From Comamonas terrae (lineage in GTDB: Bacteria > Pseudomonadota > Gammaproteobacteria > Burkholderiales > Burkholderiaceae_C), in assembly GCF_001544075.1 (NCBI RefSeq), contig NZ_BCNT01000005.1, positions 340,410 to 404,409 of the forward strand: 64,000 nucleotides of DNA. The letters run 5' to 3'. Position 1 is the stretch's first letter. Each line of letters begins with the position of its first letter. Made by a program: the position numbers and the translations under genes. Positions 49,134 to 57,370 of the stretch are shown piece by piece. The notes below the pieces were generated by a model, which worked only from the letters and a program-made list of their open reading frames with translations, was not told the origin of the DNA and did not search any database.

Positions 49134-49937
49134 ATGGCGGGCATCTGGCAGATCGACTGGTCGGCACCCTGGCTGGCCGGCGTGCGCGCCCTGGGGCAGC
49201 AGGCCGATGCACTGGTGCGGCAGGGTCACGGCGTGGCCCGGGCGCTGCAGCAGGTGGCGGATGCACGGGGCCTGCTGGCAGGCTGGGAGTTCGTGCCGCA
49301 AGGCGCCCTGCCGCCCGGCCAGGCGTATGAAGCCTTCATCCGGGCCGAGCGCCGCATTCCCACGCGCGACAACCTGCATGACTTCTTCAACGGCCTGATC
49401 TGGCTGCACTGGCCCGTGCTCAAGCAGCACCTGAACGCCATGCAGGCCGCGGCCATCGTGCAGCAGGGCGTCGGGGCGCAGCGGGGGCCGCTGCGCGATG
49501 CGATCACCGTGCTCGACGAGAACGGCGCACTGCTGCTGGCGCCGCAGCGGCTTTGCGAGGCACTCCGGCATCGGCGCTGGCACGCGCTGTTTGTGGAGCT
49601 GCGGCCGCTTTGGGCGCAGGCGTGCGTGCTGCCGATCGGCCACGCGCTGCTGGAAAAGCTGGTGGCGCCGCGCAAGCCCATCACCGCGCATGTGATCTGC
49701 GTGGCCCGTGAGGCGGCCGGCGTGCCGCAAGAGGGCGCGGCCCTGGACGCGTGGCTGAGCGCGAGCGCCCATGCCGGGGCTTGCAATCTGGCGGCCAAGC
49801 CCTATCTACCATTGCCCGTGCTCGGAATCCCGGGCTGGTGGCCGGAAAACGAGAACTTTTCCTTCTATGATGACTCTCTTGTTTTCCGGGCTCCGCGTAC
49901 CACACAAGCAGCACAACAAACGGTACAGCCTGCCTGA
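49134..49937 (+). CDS. DUF3025 domain-containing protein
   Basis: A 267-residue protein starting at the ATG immediately after the NYN gene's stop (TGAATGGC), so the two are coupled. The conserved core is IPTRDNLHDFFNGLIWLHWP VLK, followed by NAMQAAAIVQQ and VLDENGALLL; the C-terminal half ends PVLGIPGWWPENENFSFYDD. This is the DUF3025 pattern found across betaproteobacteria. No function is established. The adjacency with a NYN-LOTUS protein may be meaningful but is only contextual. Confidence 0.85.
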   Translation: MAGIWQIDWSAPWLAGVRALGQQADALVRQGHGVARALQQVADARGLLAGWEFVPQGALPPGQAYEAFIRAERRIPTRDNLHDFFNGLIWLHWPVLKQHLNAMQAAAIVQQGVGAQRGPLRDAITVLDENGALLLAPQRLCEALRHRRWHALFVELRPLWAQACVLPIGHALLEKLVAPRKPITAHVICVAREAAGVPQEGAALDAWLSASAHAGACNLAAKPYLPLPVLGIPGWWPENENFSFYDDSLVFRAPRTTQAAQQTVQPA

Positions 49938-50033
49938 GCCCGGAGCGGGCGGCGTCCGGCCCGCAAGGCCCGCGCCCGGCGCCATGCCAGCGCATTCCGG
50001 CATTCCCGTCCCCCTGTGTGGAGTACACCCCTG

Positions 50034-50906
50034 ATGAAACGTATCGCTCTGTTCCTGTTGACCAACATCGCCGTGGTGGCGGTGCTGGGCATTGTCGCCA
50101 GCCTGCTGGGCGTCAACCGCTATCTCACCGCCAATGGCCTGAACCTGGGCTCCCTGCTGGGGTTTGCCTTCGTGATGGGCTTTGGCGGCGCCATCATCTC
50201 GCTGCTGATCTCCAAGCCCATGGCCAAATGGACCTCGGGCGTGCACGTGATCAACGAGCCGCGCAACGCCGACGAGGCCTGGATTGTCAACACCGTGCGC
50301 GGCTTTGCCGAAAAGGCCGGCATCGGCATGCCAGAGGTCGGCATCTACGAAGGCGAGCCCAATGCCTTTGCCACGGGCGCATTCAAGAACTCGGCCCTGG
50401 TGGCCGTGTCCACCGGCCTGCTCGAAGGCATGACGCGCGAGGAAGTCGAGGCCGTGATCGGCCACGAGGTGGCCCACATCGCCAACGGCGACATGGTGAC
50501 CATGACGCTGATCCAGGGCGTGATGAACACCTTCGTGGTCTTCCTGTCGCGCGTGATCGGCTACGCCGTGGACAGCTTTCTGCGCAAGAACGACGAGAAC
50601 AGCTCGGGCCCGGGCATCGGCTACTACGTGACCACCATCGTGCTCGACATCGTGCTGGGCTTCCTGGCCGCCATCATCGTGGCCTGGTTCTCGCGCCAGC
50701 GCGAATTCCGCGCCGATGCCGGCGCCGCCCGCCTCATGGGCCGCAAGCAGCCCATGATGAATGCGCTGGCGCGCCTGGGCGGCATGCACCCGGGCGAACT
50801 GCCCAAGAGCGTGGCGGCCATGGGCATCACGGGCAACATCGGCAAGCTGTTTTCCACGCACCCGCCGATCGAGGAGCGCATTGCTGCACTGCAAAACGCC
50901 CACTGA
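50034..50906 (+). CDS. htpX: Zinc metalloprotease HtpX
   Basis: A 290-residue membrane protease. Two N-terminal membrane segments ([40 protein letters not shown]) precede the catalytic HEVAH motif ([13 protein letters not shown], His144 and His148), with a third zinc ligand in [15 protein letters not shown] further hydrophobic pair lies between them. HtpX removes damaged inner-membrane proteins with FtsH. The ATG at 50034 begins MKRIALFLL, the usual start; an upstream ATG at 50016 is out of the family pattern. A terminator follows. Confidence 0.95.
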   Translation: MKRIALFLLTNIAVVAVLGIVASLLGVNRYLTANGLNLGSLLGFAFVMGFGGAIISLLISKPMAKWTSGVHVINEPRNADEAWIVNTVRGFAEKAGIGMPEVGIYEGEPNAFATGAFKNSALVAVSTGLLEGMTREEVEAVIGHEVAHIANGDMVTMTLIQGVMNTFVVFLSRVIGYAVDSFLRKNDENSSGPGIGYYVTTIVLDIVLGFLAAIIVAWFSRQREFRADAGAARLMGRKQPMMNALARLGGMHPGELPKSVAAMGITGNIGKLFSTHPPIEERIAALQNAH

Positions 50907-50954
50907 GCGCCCCGATTTGTAAACGGCTGCGGCCGATCTTTACGTCCGCTTCAC

Positions 50955-50986
50955 AAGCCCCTGTCAACAACCGGCAGGGGCTTTTT
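50955..50986 (+). terminator. Rho-independent terminator after htpX
   Basis: AAGCCCCTG (50955-50963) pairs with CAGGGGCTT (50975-50983), followed by T's. Confidence 0.85.
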
Positions 50987-51029
50987 CGTTGAAGCAGCAG
51001 GGGCGCCGAAGCGCTTTCAAGGAGTTGTC

Positions 51030-51398
51030 ATGCAATCGTCTTCTTCGGTGGGGTTCCGCCGCTTTCTGCCTGCAGTGGCCCTGGCAGGCGCCTGCGCCGC
51101 GCTTGCCGGCTGCGTGGTGGCGCCGGCCTATCCGGCCTACGGGTACGACACCACCATCGCGGGCGATGTGTATGCGCCCATGGCTCCGCCGCCGCTGCAG
51201 GCCGAGGTGATCCCGGTGGCGCCGTCGCCGGCCTATGTCTGGATCGGCGGCTCCTGGGGCTGGTCGGGCGGCGGCTACCGCTGGAACCCGGGCCGCTGGG
51301 CCATGCCGCCGCGCCCCGGCTACGGCTGGCATCCCGGCGGATGGAACCATGGTCCGCGCGGCTGGTATGGCCGGGGCGGCCACTGGGGGCCTAGGTAA
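51030..51398 (+). CDS. Small YXWGXW-type lipoprotein
   Basis: A 122-residue protein with a lipoprotein signal: hydrophobic stretch LPAVALAGACAALAGC with the lipobox Cys near residue 29. The mature part is rich in Tyr, Trp, Gly and Pro (YVWIGGSWGWSGGGYRWNPG RW, then GYGWHPGGWNHGPRG), resembling YXWGXW-repeat proteins that are anchored in the outer membrane. Function unknown. A ribosome site AAGGAG precedes the ATG. It stands alone behind the htpX terminator. Confidence 0.82.
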   Translation: MQSSSSVGFRRFLPAVALAGACAALAGCVVAPAYPAYGYDTTIAGDVYAPMAPPPLQAEVIPVAPSPAYVWIGGSWGWSGGGYRWNPGRWAMPPRPGYGWHPGGWNHGPRGWYGRGGHWGPR

Positions 51399-51401
51399 GG
51401 C

Positions 51402-51510
51402 TCCCCATGAGCCGCTTTGCGGCTTCCCTTTGAGGGGGACGACGCCTTCAGCTAGGCGCCCCCGCCGCGAGGCGGCTCTTGCTCGGCGTCTCTGGCTTAG
51501 GCCACGCCAG
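51402..51510 (+). repeat. Family-2 post-stop repeat, copy 5
   Basis: Begins within 5 bp of the lipoprotein stop (CTCCCCATGAGCCGCTTTGC), has CCCTTTGAGGGGGACGACGCC and ends GGCGGCTCTTGCTCGGCGTC and TCTGGCTTAGGCC. Orientation follows the upstream gene, although a minus-strand LysR gene ends just beyond it. Confidence 0.72.
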
Positions 51511-51537
51511 TTTGGGGTGTTTGCTTTTTTCTAGACA

Positions 51538-52443
51538 CTAACTTTCGGGAGGTGCCGGCTTGCTGCCGGCCTTCTCGAGCAGGAAGTCGATGCAGGTGCG
51601 CACGGCCCGCGTCTGGTGGCGGTTGGGCAGGTACAGCAGGTACATGTGCGTGCCGAAGATGCTCAGCCGGTATTCCTCCAGCGTGGTCAGCACCTCGCCG
51701 CTGGCCACCTTGTCCTGCACCACGTAGTCGGGCACCAGGCCCACGCCCAGGCCCGCGAGAATGCCCTGGCGCAGGAACGGGAAGTGCTCGGAGATCATGG
51801 TCGGCTCCAGCAGCACTTCCTGCCGCTCCATGCCCTGGTAGGCGGACAGCCGCAGCTGGCGGCCCACCACGCCGGCCGTGATCAGCGGGCTGTTGCGCAG
51901 ATCGTAGAGCGTGGCCGGCAGGCCGTGCTGCCGGGCATATTCGCGCGAGGCGCAGGCCACATAGCGCACGTTGCCCAGGCTGCGCGCGATCACCGACAGC
52001 GGCGGCTCCTGGATCACGCGGATGGCGATGTCCACCTCGTCGCGCAGATTGTCGGCACGGTTCTCGAACAGCACGTCCAGCACGATGCCCGGATACAGGC
52101 GCTTGAACTCGATCAGCCAGTCGCTCATCACGATCTGGCCGTAGCCGCTGGGCACGCTGATGCCCACGCGCCCCTGCAGGCCCTGGCCCAGCGAGGTGAC
52201 GGTCTCGCGCGCGGCCTGCATCTCGTTCTGGATGGTGCGCCCGTGCTCGTACAGGCGCAGGCCCACCTCGGTGGGCTCCACGCGGCGCGTGGTGCGCTTG
52301 ACCAGCTGCACGCCCACGGATTTTTCCAGCTGCGTCAGGTGGTAGCTCACGTTGGCGCGCGTCATCTTGAGTTTGCGCGCCGCCTGGCTCAGGTTGCCGC
52401 TGTCGATGATTTCCACCAGCAGCGTCAGCGCATTCAAATCCAC
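51538..52443 (-). CDS. LysR family transcriptional regulator (dicarboxylate operon)
   Basis: A 301-residue LTTR. The DNA-binding helix is LVEIIDSGNLSQAARKLKMT RANVSYHLTQLEKSVGVQLV, followed by TTRRVEPTEVGLRLYEHGR. The effector domain includes RVGISVPSGYGQIVMSDWLI and GILAGLGVGLVPDYVV. It is divergent from the long catabolic operon starting at 52562 and shares a 118-bp gap that holds a T-N11-A palindrome. It is therefore the likely regulator of that operon, responding to a pathway acid or CoA ester. Confidence 0.87.
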   Translation of the reverse strand: MDLNALTLLVEIIDSGNLSQAARKLKMTRANVSYHLTQLEKSVGVQLVKRTTRRVEPTEVGLRLYEHGRTIQNEMQAARETVTSLGQGLQGRVGISVPSGYGQIVMSDWLIEFKRLYPGIVLDVLFENRADNLRDEVDIAIRVIQEPPLSVIARSLGNVRYVACASREYARQHGLPATLYDLRNSPLITAGVVGRQLRLSAYQGMERQEVLLEPTMISEHFPFLRQGILAGLGVGLVPDYVVQDKVASGEVLTTLEEYRLSIFGTHMYLLYLPNRHQTRAVRTCIDFLLEKAGSKPAPPES

Positions 52444-52468
52444 CGCGGCCTCCTTTGTTCAAAATTAC

Positions 52469-52483
52469 TTGACGCTCTGTCAA
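52469..52483. promoter_or_regulatory. LysR-type box TTGAC-N5-GTCAA
   Basis: A 15-bp palindrome with perfect 5-bp arms, containing the T-N11-A spacing (T at 52470, A at 52482) typical of LTTR sites. It lies 26 bp from the LysR start and 79 bp from the first operon gene. Confidence 0.65.
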
Positions 52484-52503
52484 TCTGGCTATGGATTGTA
52501 AAG

Positions 52504-52528
52504 ACCCATTATCGGAATAAGAATGGGT
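52504..52528. promoter_or_regulatory. Second dyad ACCCATT-N11-AATGGGT
   Basis: Perfect 7-bp arms (52504-52510, 52522-52528) with an AT-rich spacer in the same divergent gap, 34-58 bp before the first operon gene. It could be the activation half of the LysR binding region or another regulator's site. Confidence 0.5.
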
Positions 52529-52561
52529 GCTTCCTGTGACGAGTTAACCGGAGACAAGCGC

Positions 52562-54682
52562 ATGAGTTCTGCAGCCGAGGCCCCCGTGGTCCAGACCCGC
52601 CGTGACGGCGATGTGCTGGTGGTGAGCATCAACAACCCTCCCGTCAATGCCCTGGGCCAGGCCGTGCGTGCCGGCCTGCTGGCCGCCATCGAGCAGGCCG
52701 ATACCGACGCCGGCGCGCGCGCCGTGCTGATCGTGGGCGAGGGCAAGGCCTTCATTGCGGGCGCCGACATCCGCGAATTCGGCAAGACACCCCAGCCGCC
52801 GTCGCTGCCCGAAGTCTGCAACCGCATCGAAGCCTCGAACAAGCTCGTGGTCGCCTCCATCCACGGCGCGGCCCTGGGCGGCGGCCTGGAAGTGGCCCTG
52901 TCGGCCCACTACCGCGTGGCACTGCCCGCTGCCAAGCTGGGCCTGCCCGAAGTCAGCCTGGGCCTGCTGCCCGGCGCCGGCGGCACGCAGCGCGCGCCGC
53001 GCCTGATGGGCGTGAAGGCCGCCGCCGACCTCATGCTCAGCGGCAAGCACCTGTCGGCCAAGGCCGCCCAGGCCGCCGGCCTGGTGGACAAGCTGGCCGA
53101 GGGCGAGGATCCCGTGGCCACGGGCCTGGCCTATGTGCAGGAGCTGCTGGCGCAGGGCGCCAAGCCGCGCCGCACGCGCGACATCGAGATCGCCGACAAG
53201 CCGGCCGCGCTGGCCGAACTCGACGCGCTGGCCGCCGAGACCGCCAAGAAGAGCCGCGGCCTGTTCTCGCCGCTGAAGATCGTGGAGTGCGTGCGCGCCG
53301 CCGTGGAGCTGCCCTTCGACCAGGGCCTGGCCCAGGAACGCGCATCGTTCATGGAATGCCTGGCCAGCCCCCAGCGCGCGGGCCTGATCCATGCCTTCTT
53401 CGCCGAGCGCGAGACCGCCAAGATTCCCGAGGCCAAGGCGGCCCAGCCGCGCCATTTCTCCAGGATCGCCGTGATCGGCGGCGGCACCATGGGCGCGGGC
53501 ATCACGGTCTCGGCCCTGGACGCCGGCCTGACGGTGACCATGATCGAGCGCGATGCCGAATCCATCGCCCGCGGCCAGGCCAATGTGGAAAAGGTCTACA
53601 ACGGCCTGATCGCCAAGGGCCGCATGACCGAGGAGGCCAAGGCCGCCATCATGGCCCGCTACACCCCCAGCACCTCCTATGACGACATCCGGGACGTGGA
53701 CCTGGTGATCGAGGCCGTGTTCGAGGACATCGAGGTCAAGAAGGCCGTGTTCAAGGAACTGGACCGCGTCTGCAAGCGCGGTGCCGTGCTGGCCACCAAC
53801 ACCTCGTACCTGGACATCGACGCCATCGCCGCCGCCACCTCGCGCCCGCAGGACGTGATCGGCCTGCACTTCTTCAGCCCGGCCAACATCATGAAGCTGC
53901 TGGAGATCGTGGTGCCCGCCAAGGTCGCGCCCGATGTGGTGACCACGGCCTTCGAGCTGGCCAAGAAGATGAAGAAGGTGCCCGTGCGCGCCGGCGTGTG
54001 CGACGGCTTCATCGGCAACCGCATCCTGGCCGTGTACAAGCAGGCCGCCGACTACATCATGGAAGACGGTGCTTCGCCCTACGAGATCGACGAGGCCGTG
54101 CGCGGCTTCGGCTACCCCATGGGCCCGTTCCAGGTCACCGACCTGGCCGGCGGCGACATCGGCTGGGCCACGCGCAAGCGCCGCGCCGCCACGCGCGACC
54201 CCAAGGCGCGCTATGTGGAGATCGCCGACCGCATCTGCGAGCGCGGCTGGTTCGGCCAGAAGACGGGCCGCGGCTTTTACCTGTACCCGCAGGGCGCCCG
54301 CGTGGGCCAGCCCGACCCCGAGGTGCTGGCCATCGTCGACGCCGAGCGCGCCAAGAAGGGCATCACGCCGCGCAAGTTCACGGCCGACGAGATCATGCGC
54401 CGCTACATGGCCGCCATGGTCAACGAAGGCGCCAAGGTGCTGGAAGAGGGCATCGCCCTGCGTCCGCTGGACATCGACGTGACCTTCCTGTCCGGCTACG
54501 GCTTCCCGCGCTTCCGTGGCGGCCCCATGAAGTGGGCCGACATGACGGGCCTTCCCAAGGTGCTGGCCGACATCCGCGAATTCGCCAAGGAAGACGCGCT
54601 GTTCTGGAAGCCCGCGCCCCTGCTGGAAAAGCTGGTCGCCGAGGGCCGCGACTTCGACAGCCTCAACAAGAGCGCTGCCTGA
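52562..54682 (+). CDS. Enoyl-CoA hydratase / 3-hydroxyacyl-CoA dehydrogenase, PimF/FadJ-type (hydratase first)
   Basis: A 706-residue bifunctional enzyme. The N-terminal crotonase domain (about residues 10-190) has GKAFIAGADIREFG and HGAALGGGLEVALSAHYRVA, LPEVSLGLLPGAGGTQR with catalytic Glu residues. The C-terminal dehydrogenase has the NAD site IAVIGGGTMGAGITVSALDA and IGLHFFSPANIMKLLEIV with the catalytic His. Domain order is opposite to the enzyme at 6446. Followed by a thiolase and a paired acyl-CoA dehydrogenase set, it matches PimF of the pimeloyl-CoA pathway. The ATG at 52562 has GGAGA upstream. Confidence 0.9.
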   Translation: MSSAAEAPVVQTRRDGDVLVVSINNPPVNALGQAVRAGLLAAIEQADTDAGARAVLIVGEGKAFIAGADIREFGKTPQPPSLPEVCNRIEASNKLVVASIHGAALGGGLEVALSAHYRVALPAAKLGLPEVSLGLLPGAGGTQRAPRLMGVKAAADLMLSGKHLSAKAAQAAGLVDKLAEGEDPVATGLAYVQELLAQGAKPRRTRDIEIADKPAALAELDALAAETAKKSRGLFSPLKIVECVRAAVELPFDQGLAQERASFMECLASPQRAGLIHAFFAERETAKIPEAKAAQPRHFSRIAVIGGGTMGAGITVSALDAGLTVTMIERDAESIARGQANVEKVYNGLIAKGRMTEEAKAAIMARYTPSTSYDDIRDVDLVIEAVFEDIEVKKAVFKELDRVCKRGAVLATNTSYLDIDAIAAATSRPQDVIGLHFFSPANIMKLLEIVVPAKVAPDVVTTAFELAKKMKKVPVRAGVCDGFIGNRILAVYKQAADYIMEDGASPYEIDEAVRGFGYPMGPFQVTDLAGGDIGWATRKRRAATRDPKARYVEIADRICERGWFGQKTGRGFYLYPQGARVGQPDPEVLAIVDAERAKKGITPRKFTADEIMRRYMAAMVNEGAKVLEEGIALRPLDIDVTFLSGYGFPRFRGGPMKWADMTGLPKVLADIREFAKEDALFWKPAPLLEKLVAEGRDFDSLNKSAA

Positions 54683-54720
54683 GCCAGGGCCGGTTTTCCC
54701 TGAAAAGGGAAGAAAAAACA

Positions 54721-54801
54721 GGAGCTGCCTTCGCTTGATGGAAAAGGGAATTGGATAGAAAAATATCTGTTTCCCTTATGAACAATGCGCAGGCAGCTAT
54801 C
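54721..54801. repeat. Family-1 nested inverted repeat, copy G
   Basis: Outer arms AGCTGCCT (54723-54730) and AGGCAGCT (54791-54798) are perfect with further pairing outward. Inner AAGGGAA (54744-54750) and TTCCCTT (54771-54777) are perfect. It fills the gap between the bifunctional enzyme and the thiolase, inside an operon; a TTG-initiated extension of the thiolase frame through it is not credible. Confidence 0.75.
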
Positions 54802-54840
54802 AAAAAAGCAGAAGAAACTTTCAAGAGACAAGGACCGAAA

Positions 54841-56037
54841 ATGCGCGAAGCCGTCATCGTTTCCACCGCCCGCACGCCCCTGACCAAGTCGCACCGCGGC
54901 GAGTTCAACATCACGCCCGCCGCCCAGCTGGCGGCCTTCTCGGTCAAGGCCGCGGTCGAGCGCTCGGGCATCGACCCGGCCCTGATCGAGGACCTGGTCC
55001 TGGGCTGCGGCAACCCCGACGGCTTCCAGGGCCGCAACCTCGGCCGCCAGGCCGTGCTGCGCGCCGAGCTGCCGCTGTCGATTGCCGGCACCACCATCAC
55101 GCGCTACTGCGCCTCGGGCCTGCAGTCCATCGCCGTGGCGGCGGGCCGCATCGTGGCCGAGGGCGTGGACGCCATGATCGCCGGCGGCGTGGAGACCATC
55201 TCCGGCATCCGCGCCGGCAACAACCTGCCCACCGACATGGACCCGTGGCTGGTCGAGCACAAGCCCGAGCTGTACATGGCCATGATCGACACGGCCGACA
55301 TCGTGGCCAAGCGCTATGGCATCAGCCGCGAGGACCAGGACGCCTTCTCGCTGCAAAGCCAGCAGCGCACGGCCGCGGCCCAGGCCGCCGACCTGTTCAA
55401 GGACGAGATCATCGCCTGCGCCACGCGCATGGCCGAGAAAAACAAGGACACCGGCGAAATCACCTACCGCGAGGTGGTGGCCACCAAGGACAACTGCAAC
55501 CGTCCCTCGACCACGCTCGAAGGCCTGCTCAAGCTGGAGCCCGTCAAGGGCGAAGGCAACTTCATCACGGCCGGCAATGCTTCGCAGCTTTCGGACGGCT
55601 CCTCGGCCTGCGTGCTGATGGAGGCCAAGCAGGCCGAACGCCTGGGTCTCCAGCCCCTGGGCGCCTTCCGCGGCTTTGCCGTGGCCGGCTGCGAGCCCGA
55701 CGAAATGGGCATCGGCCCGGTGTTCGCGGTGCCTAAGCTGCTGGCGCGCCACGGCCTCAAGGTCGAGGACATCGATCTCTGGGAACTCAACGAAGCCTTC
55801 GCCTCGCAGGCCCTGTACTGCCAGCGCAAGCTGGGCATCCCCAACGAGCGCCTGAACGTCAACGGCGGCGCCATCTCCATCGGCCACCCCTTCGGCATGA
55901 CGGGCGCGCGCCTGGCCGGCCACATCCTGCTCGAAGGCCAGCGCCGCAAGGCCAAGGACCCGTCGGTGAAGTGGGGCGTGGTGACCATGTGCATCGCCGG
56001 CGGCATGGGTGCTGCGGGCCTGTTCGAGATTTTCTGA
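54841..56037 (+). CDS. Acetyl-CoA C-acyltransferase (thiolase, PimB-like)
   Basis: A 398-residue thiolase. The active-site residues are Cys90 in TITRYCASGLQSIAVA, His349 in SIGHPFGMTGARLAG and Cys384 in MCIAGGMGAAG. The ATG at 54841 begins MREAVIVSTARTPLTKS, the standard thiolase start, with AAGGA upstream. It cleaves 3-ketoacyl-CoA, in this context probably 3-keto-dicarboxyl-CoA, to acetyl-CoA and a shorter acyl-CoA. It is clearly different in sequence from the thiolase at 9030. Copy 6 of the family-2 repeat follows its stop. Confidence 0.9.
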   Translation: MREAVIVSTARTPLTKSHRGEFNITPAAQLAAFSVKAAVERSGIDPALIEDLVLGCGNPDGFQGRNLGRQAVLRAELPLSIAGTTITRYCASGLQSIAVAAGRIVAEGVDAMIAGGVETISGIRAGNNLPTDMDPWLVEHKPELYMAMIDTADIVAKRYGISREDQDAFSLQSQQRTAAAQAADLFKDEIIACATRMAEKNKDTGEITYREVVATKDNCNRPSTTLEGLLKLEPVKGEGNFITAGNASQLSDGSSACVLMEAKQAERLGLQPLGAFRGFAVAGCEPDEMGIGPVFAVPKLLARHGLKVEDIDLWELNEAFASQALYCQRKLGIPNERLNVNGGAISIGHPFGMTGARLAGHILLEGQRRKAKDPSVKWGVVTMCIAGGMGAAGLFEIF

Positions 56038-56038
56038 T

Positions 56039-56120
56039 ACCCCCTGATCGCTGCGCGCCTTCCCCCGGGATGGGGCGAGAGCCTCGCAGCGGGGCGGGGC
56101 CGCTCCGGTTTGGAGGCGAA
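56039..56120 (+). repeat. Family-2 post-stop repeat, copy 6
   Basis: Starts 2 bp after the thiolase stop (CCCCCTGATCGCTGCGCGCC), with CCCCCGGGATGGGG as the hairpin and GCAGCGGGGCGGGGCCGC at the far end. It is shorter than other copies but has the same orientation rule. Confidence 0.65.
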
Positions 56121-56154
56121 GGCGCATGACGCCATGGATTACTGAGGAATAGCA

Positions 56155-57351
56155 ATGGATTTGCAATTTACGACCGAAGAACTGGCCTTCCGCGACGAAG
56201 TGCGGGCCTTCCTCAAGGACAAGCTGCCCGAGGAGCTGGCCCACAAGGTCAAGAACGGCCTGCGCCTGACCAAGCAGGACATGGAGCGCTGGCACGCCAT
56301 CCTCAACGAGCGCGGCTGGCTGGCCAACCACTGGCCCGAGCAGTACGGCGGCCCGGGCTGGAGCGCGGTGCAGAAATTCATCTTCGAGCACGAATGCGCG
56401 CTGGCCGGCACGCCGCGCATCGTGCCGTTCGGCCTGTCCATGCTGGGCCCGGTGCTGATCAAGTACGGCAACGAGCAGCAGAAGAACTACTGGCTGCCGC
56501 GCATCCTCAACGGCGCCGACTGGTGGTGCCAGGGCTATTCGGAGCCGGGTTCGGGCTCGGACCTGGCCTCGGTCAAGACCACGGCGGTACGCGACGGCGA
56601 CCACTACATCGTCAACGGCCAGAAGACCTGGACCACGCTGGGCCACCACGCCAACATGATCTTCTGCCTGGTGCGCACCAACAAGGAAGTCAAGGCCCAG
56701 GCCGGCATCAGCTTCCTGCTGATCGACATGAACACGCCCGGCGTGGAAGTGCGCCCCATCATCACGCTGGACGGCGAGCACGAGGTCAACGAGGTGTTCT
56801 TCACCGATGTGAAGGTGCCTGTCGAGAACCTGGTGGGCGAGGAGAACAAGGGCTGGACCTATGCCAAGTACCTGCTGACCTACGAGCGCACCAACATCGC
56901 GGGCGTGGGCTTCTCGGTGGCCGGCCTGGAAAAGCTCAAGGTGGTGGCCGACCGCGTGCAGTGCAACGGCAAGCCCCTGTCGCAGGACCCGCTGTTCGCG
57001 GCGCGCCTGGCCAAGGTCGAGATCGACCTGGAGAACATGAAGACCACCAACCTGCGCGTGATCGCCGCCGTGGCCGGCGGCGGGGTGCCCGGTGCCGAAA
57101 GCTCCATGCTCAAGATCAAGGGCACGGAAATCCGTCAGGAGCTGCTGTCGCTGACGCGCCGCGCCATGGGGCCCTACGCCGCGCCCTTCATCGAGGAAGC
57201 GCTGCACGCCGGCTACAGCGAGCCCGCCATCGGCGACGAGGCTGCCGCATCGGCCGCCGCCTCCTATTTCAACTACCGCAAGCTGTCCATCTTCGGCGGC
57301 TCCAACGAAATCCAGAAGAACATCATCTCCAAGATGATCCTGGGCCTCTGA
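56155..57351 (+). CDS. pimC: Acyl-CoA dehydrogenase, pimeloyl-CoA dehydrogenase large-subunit type
   Basis: A 398-residue flavoprotein. MDLQFTTEELAFRDEVRAFL opens the N-terminal domain; WWCQGYSEPGSGSDLASVKT is the flavin-binding stretch; the C-terminus NYRKLSIFGGSNEIQKNIIS places a Glu in the substrate pocket loop. It is immediately followed (19 bp) by a second, different acyl-CoA dehydrogenase. This large/small pair, downstream of a PimF-like enzyme and a thiolase, mirrors the pim operon for pimelate and other dicarboxylates. The symbol is given on that basis; substrate chain length is not proven. Confidence 0.8.
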   Translation: MDLQFTTEELAFRDEVRAFLKDKLPEELAHKVKNGLRLTKQDMERWHAILNERGWLANHWPEQYGGPGWSAVQKFIFEHECALAGTPRIVPFGLSMLGPVLIKYGNEQQKNYWLPRILNGADWWCQGYSEPGSGSDLASVKTTAVRDGDHYIVNGQKTWTTLGHHANMIFCLVRTNKEVKAQAGISFLLIDMNTPGVEVRPIITLDGEHEVNEVFFTDVKVPVENLVGEENKGWTYAKYLLTYERTNIAGVGFSVAGLEKLKVVADRVQCNGKPLSQDPLFAARLAKVEIDLENMKTTNLRVIAAVAGGGVPGAESSMLKIKGTEIRQELLSLTRRAMGPYAAPFIEEALHAGYSEPAIGDEAAASAAASYFNYRKLSIFGGSNEIQKNIISKMILGL

Positions 57352-57370
57352 TCCGGCAAGGAAACGGAAT

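Noticed and set aside
54751..54840. TTG-initiated 30-residue N-terminal extension of the thiolase
   Set aside because: It runs through a family-1 hairpin, and the ATG at 54841 gives the standard thiolase start with a ribosome site.
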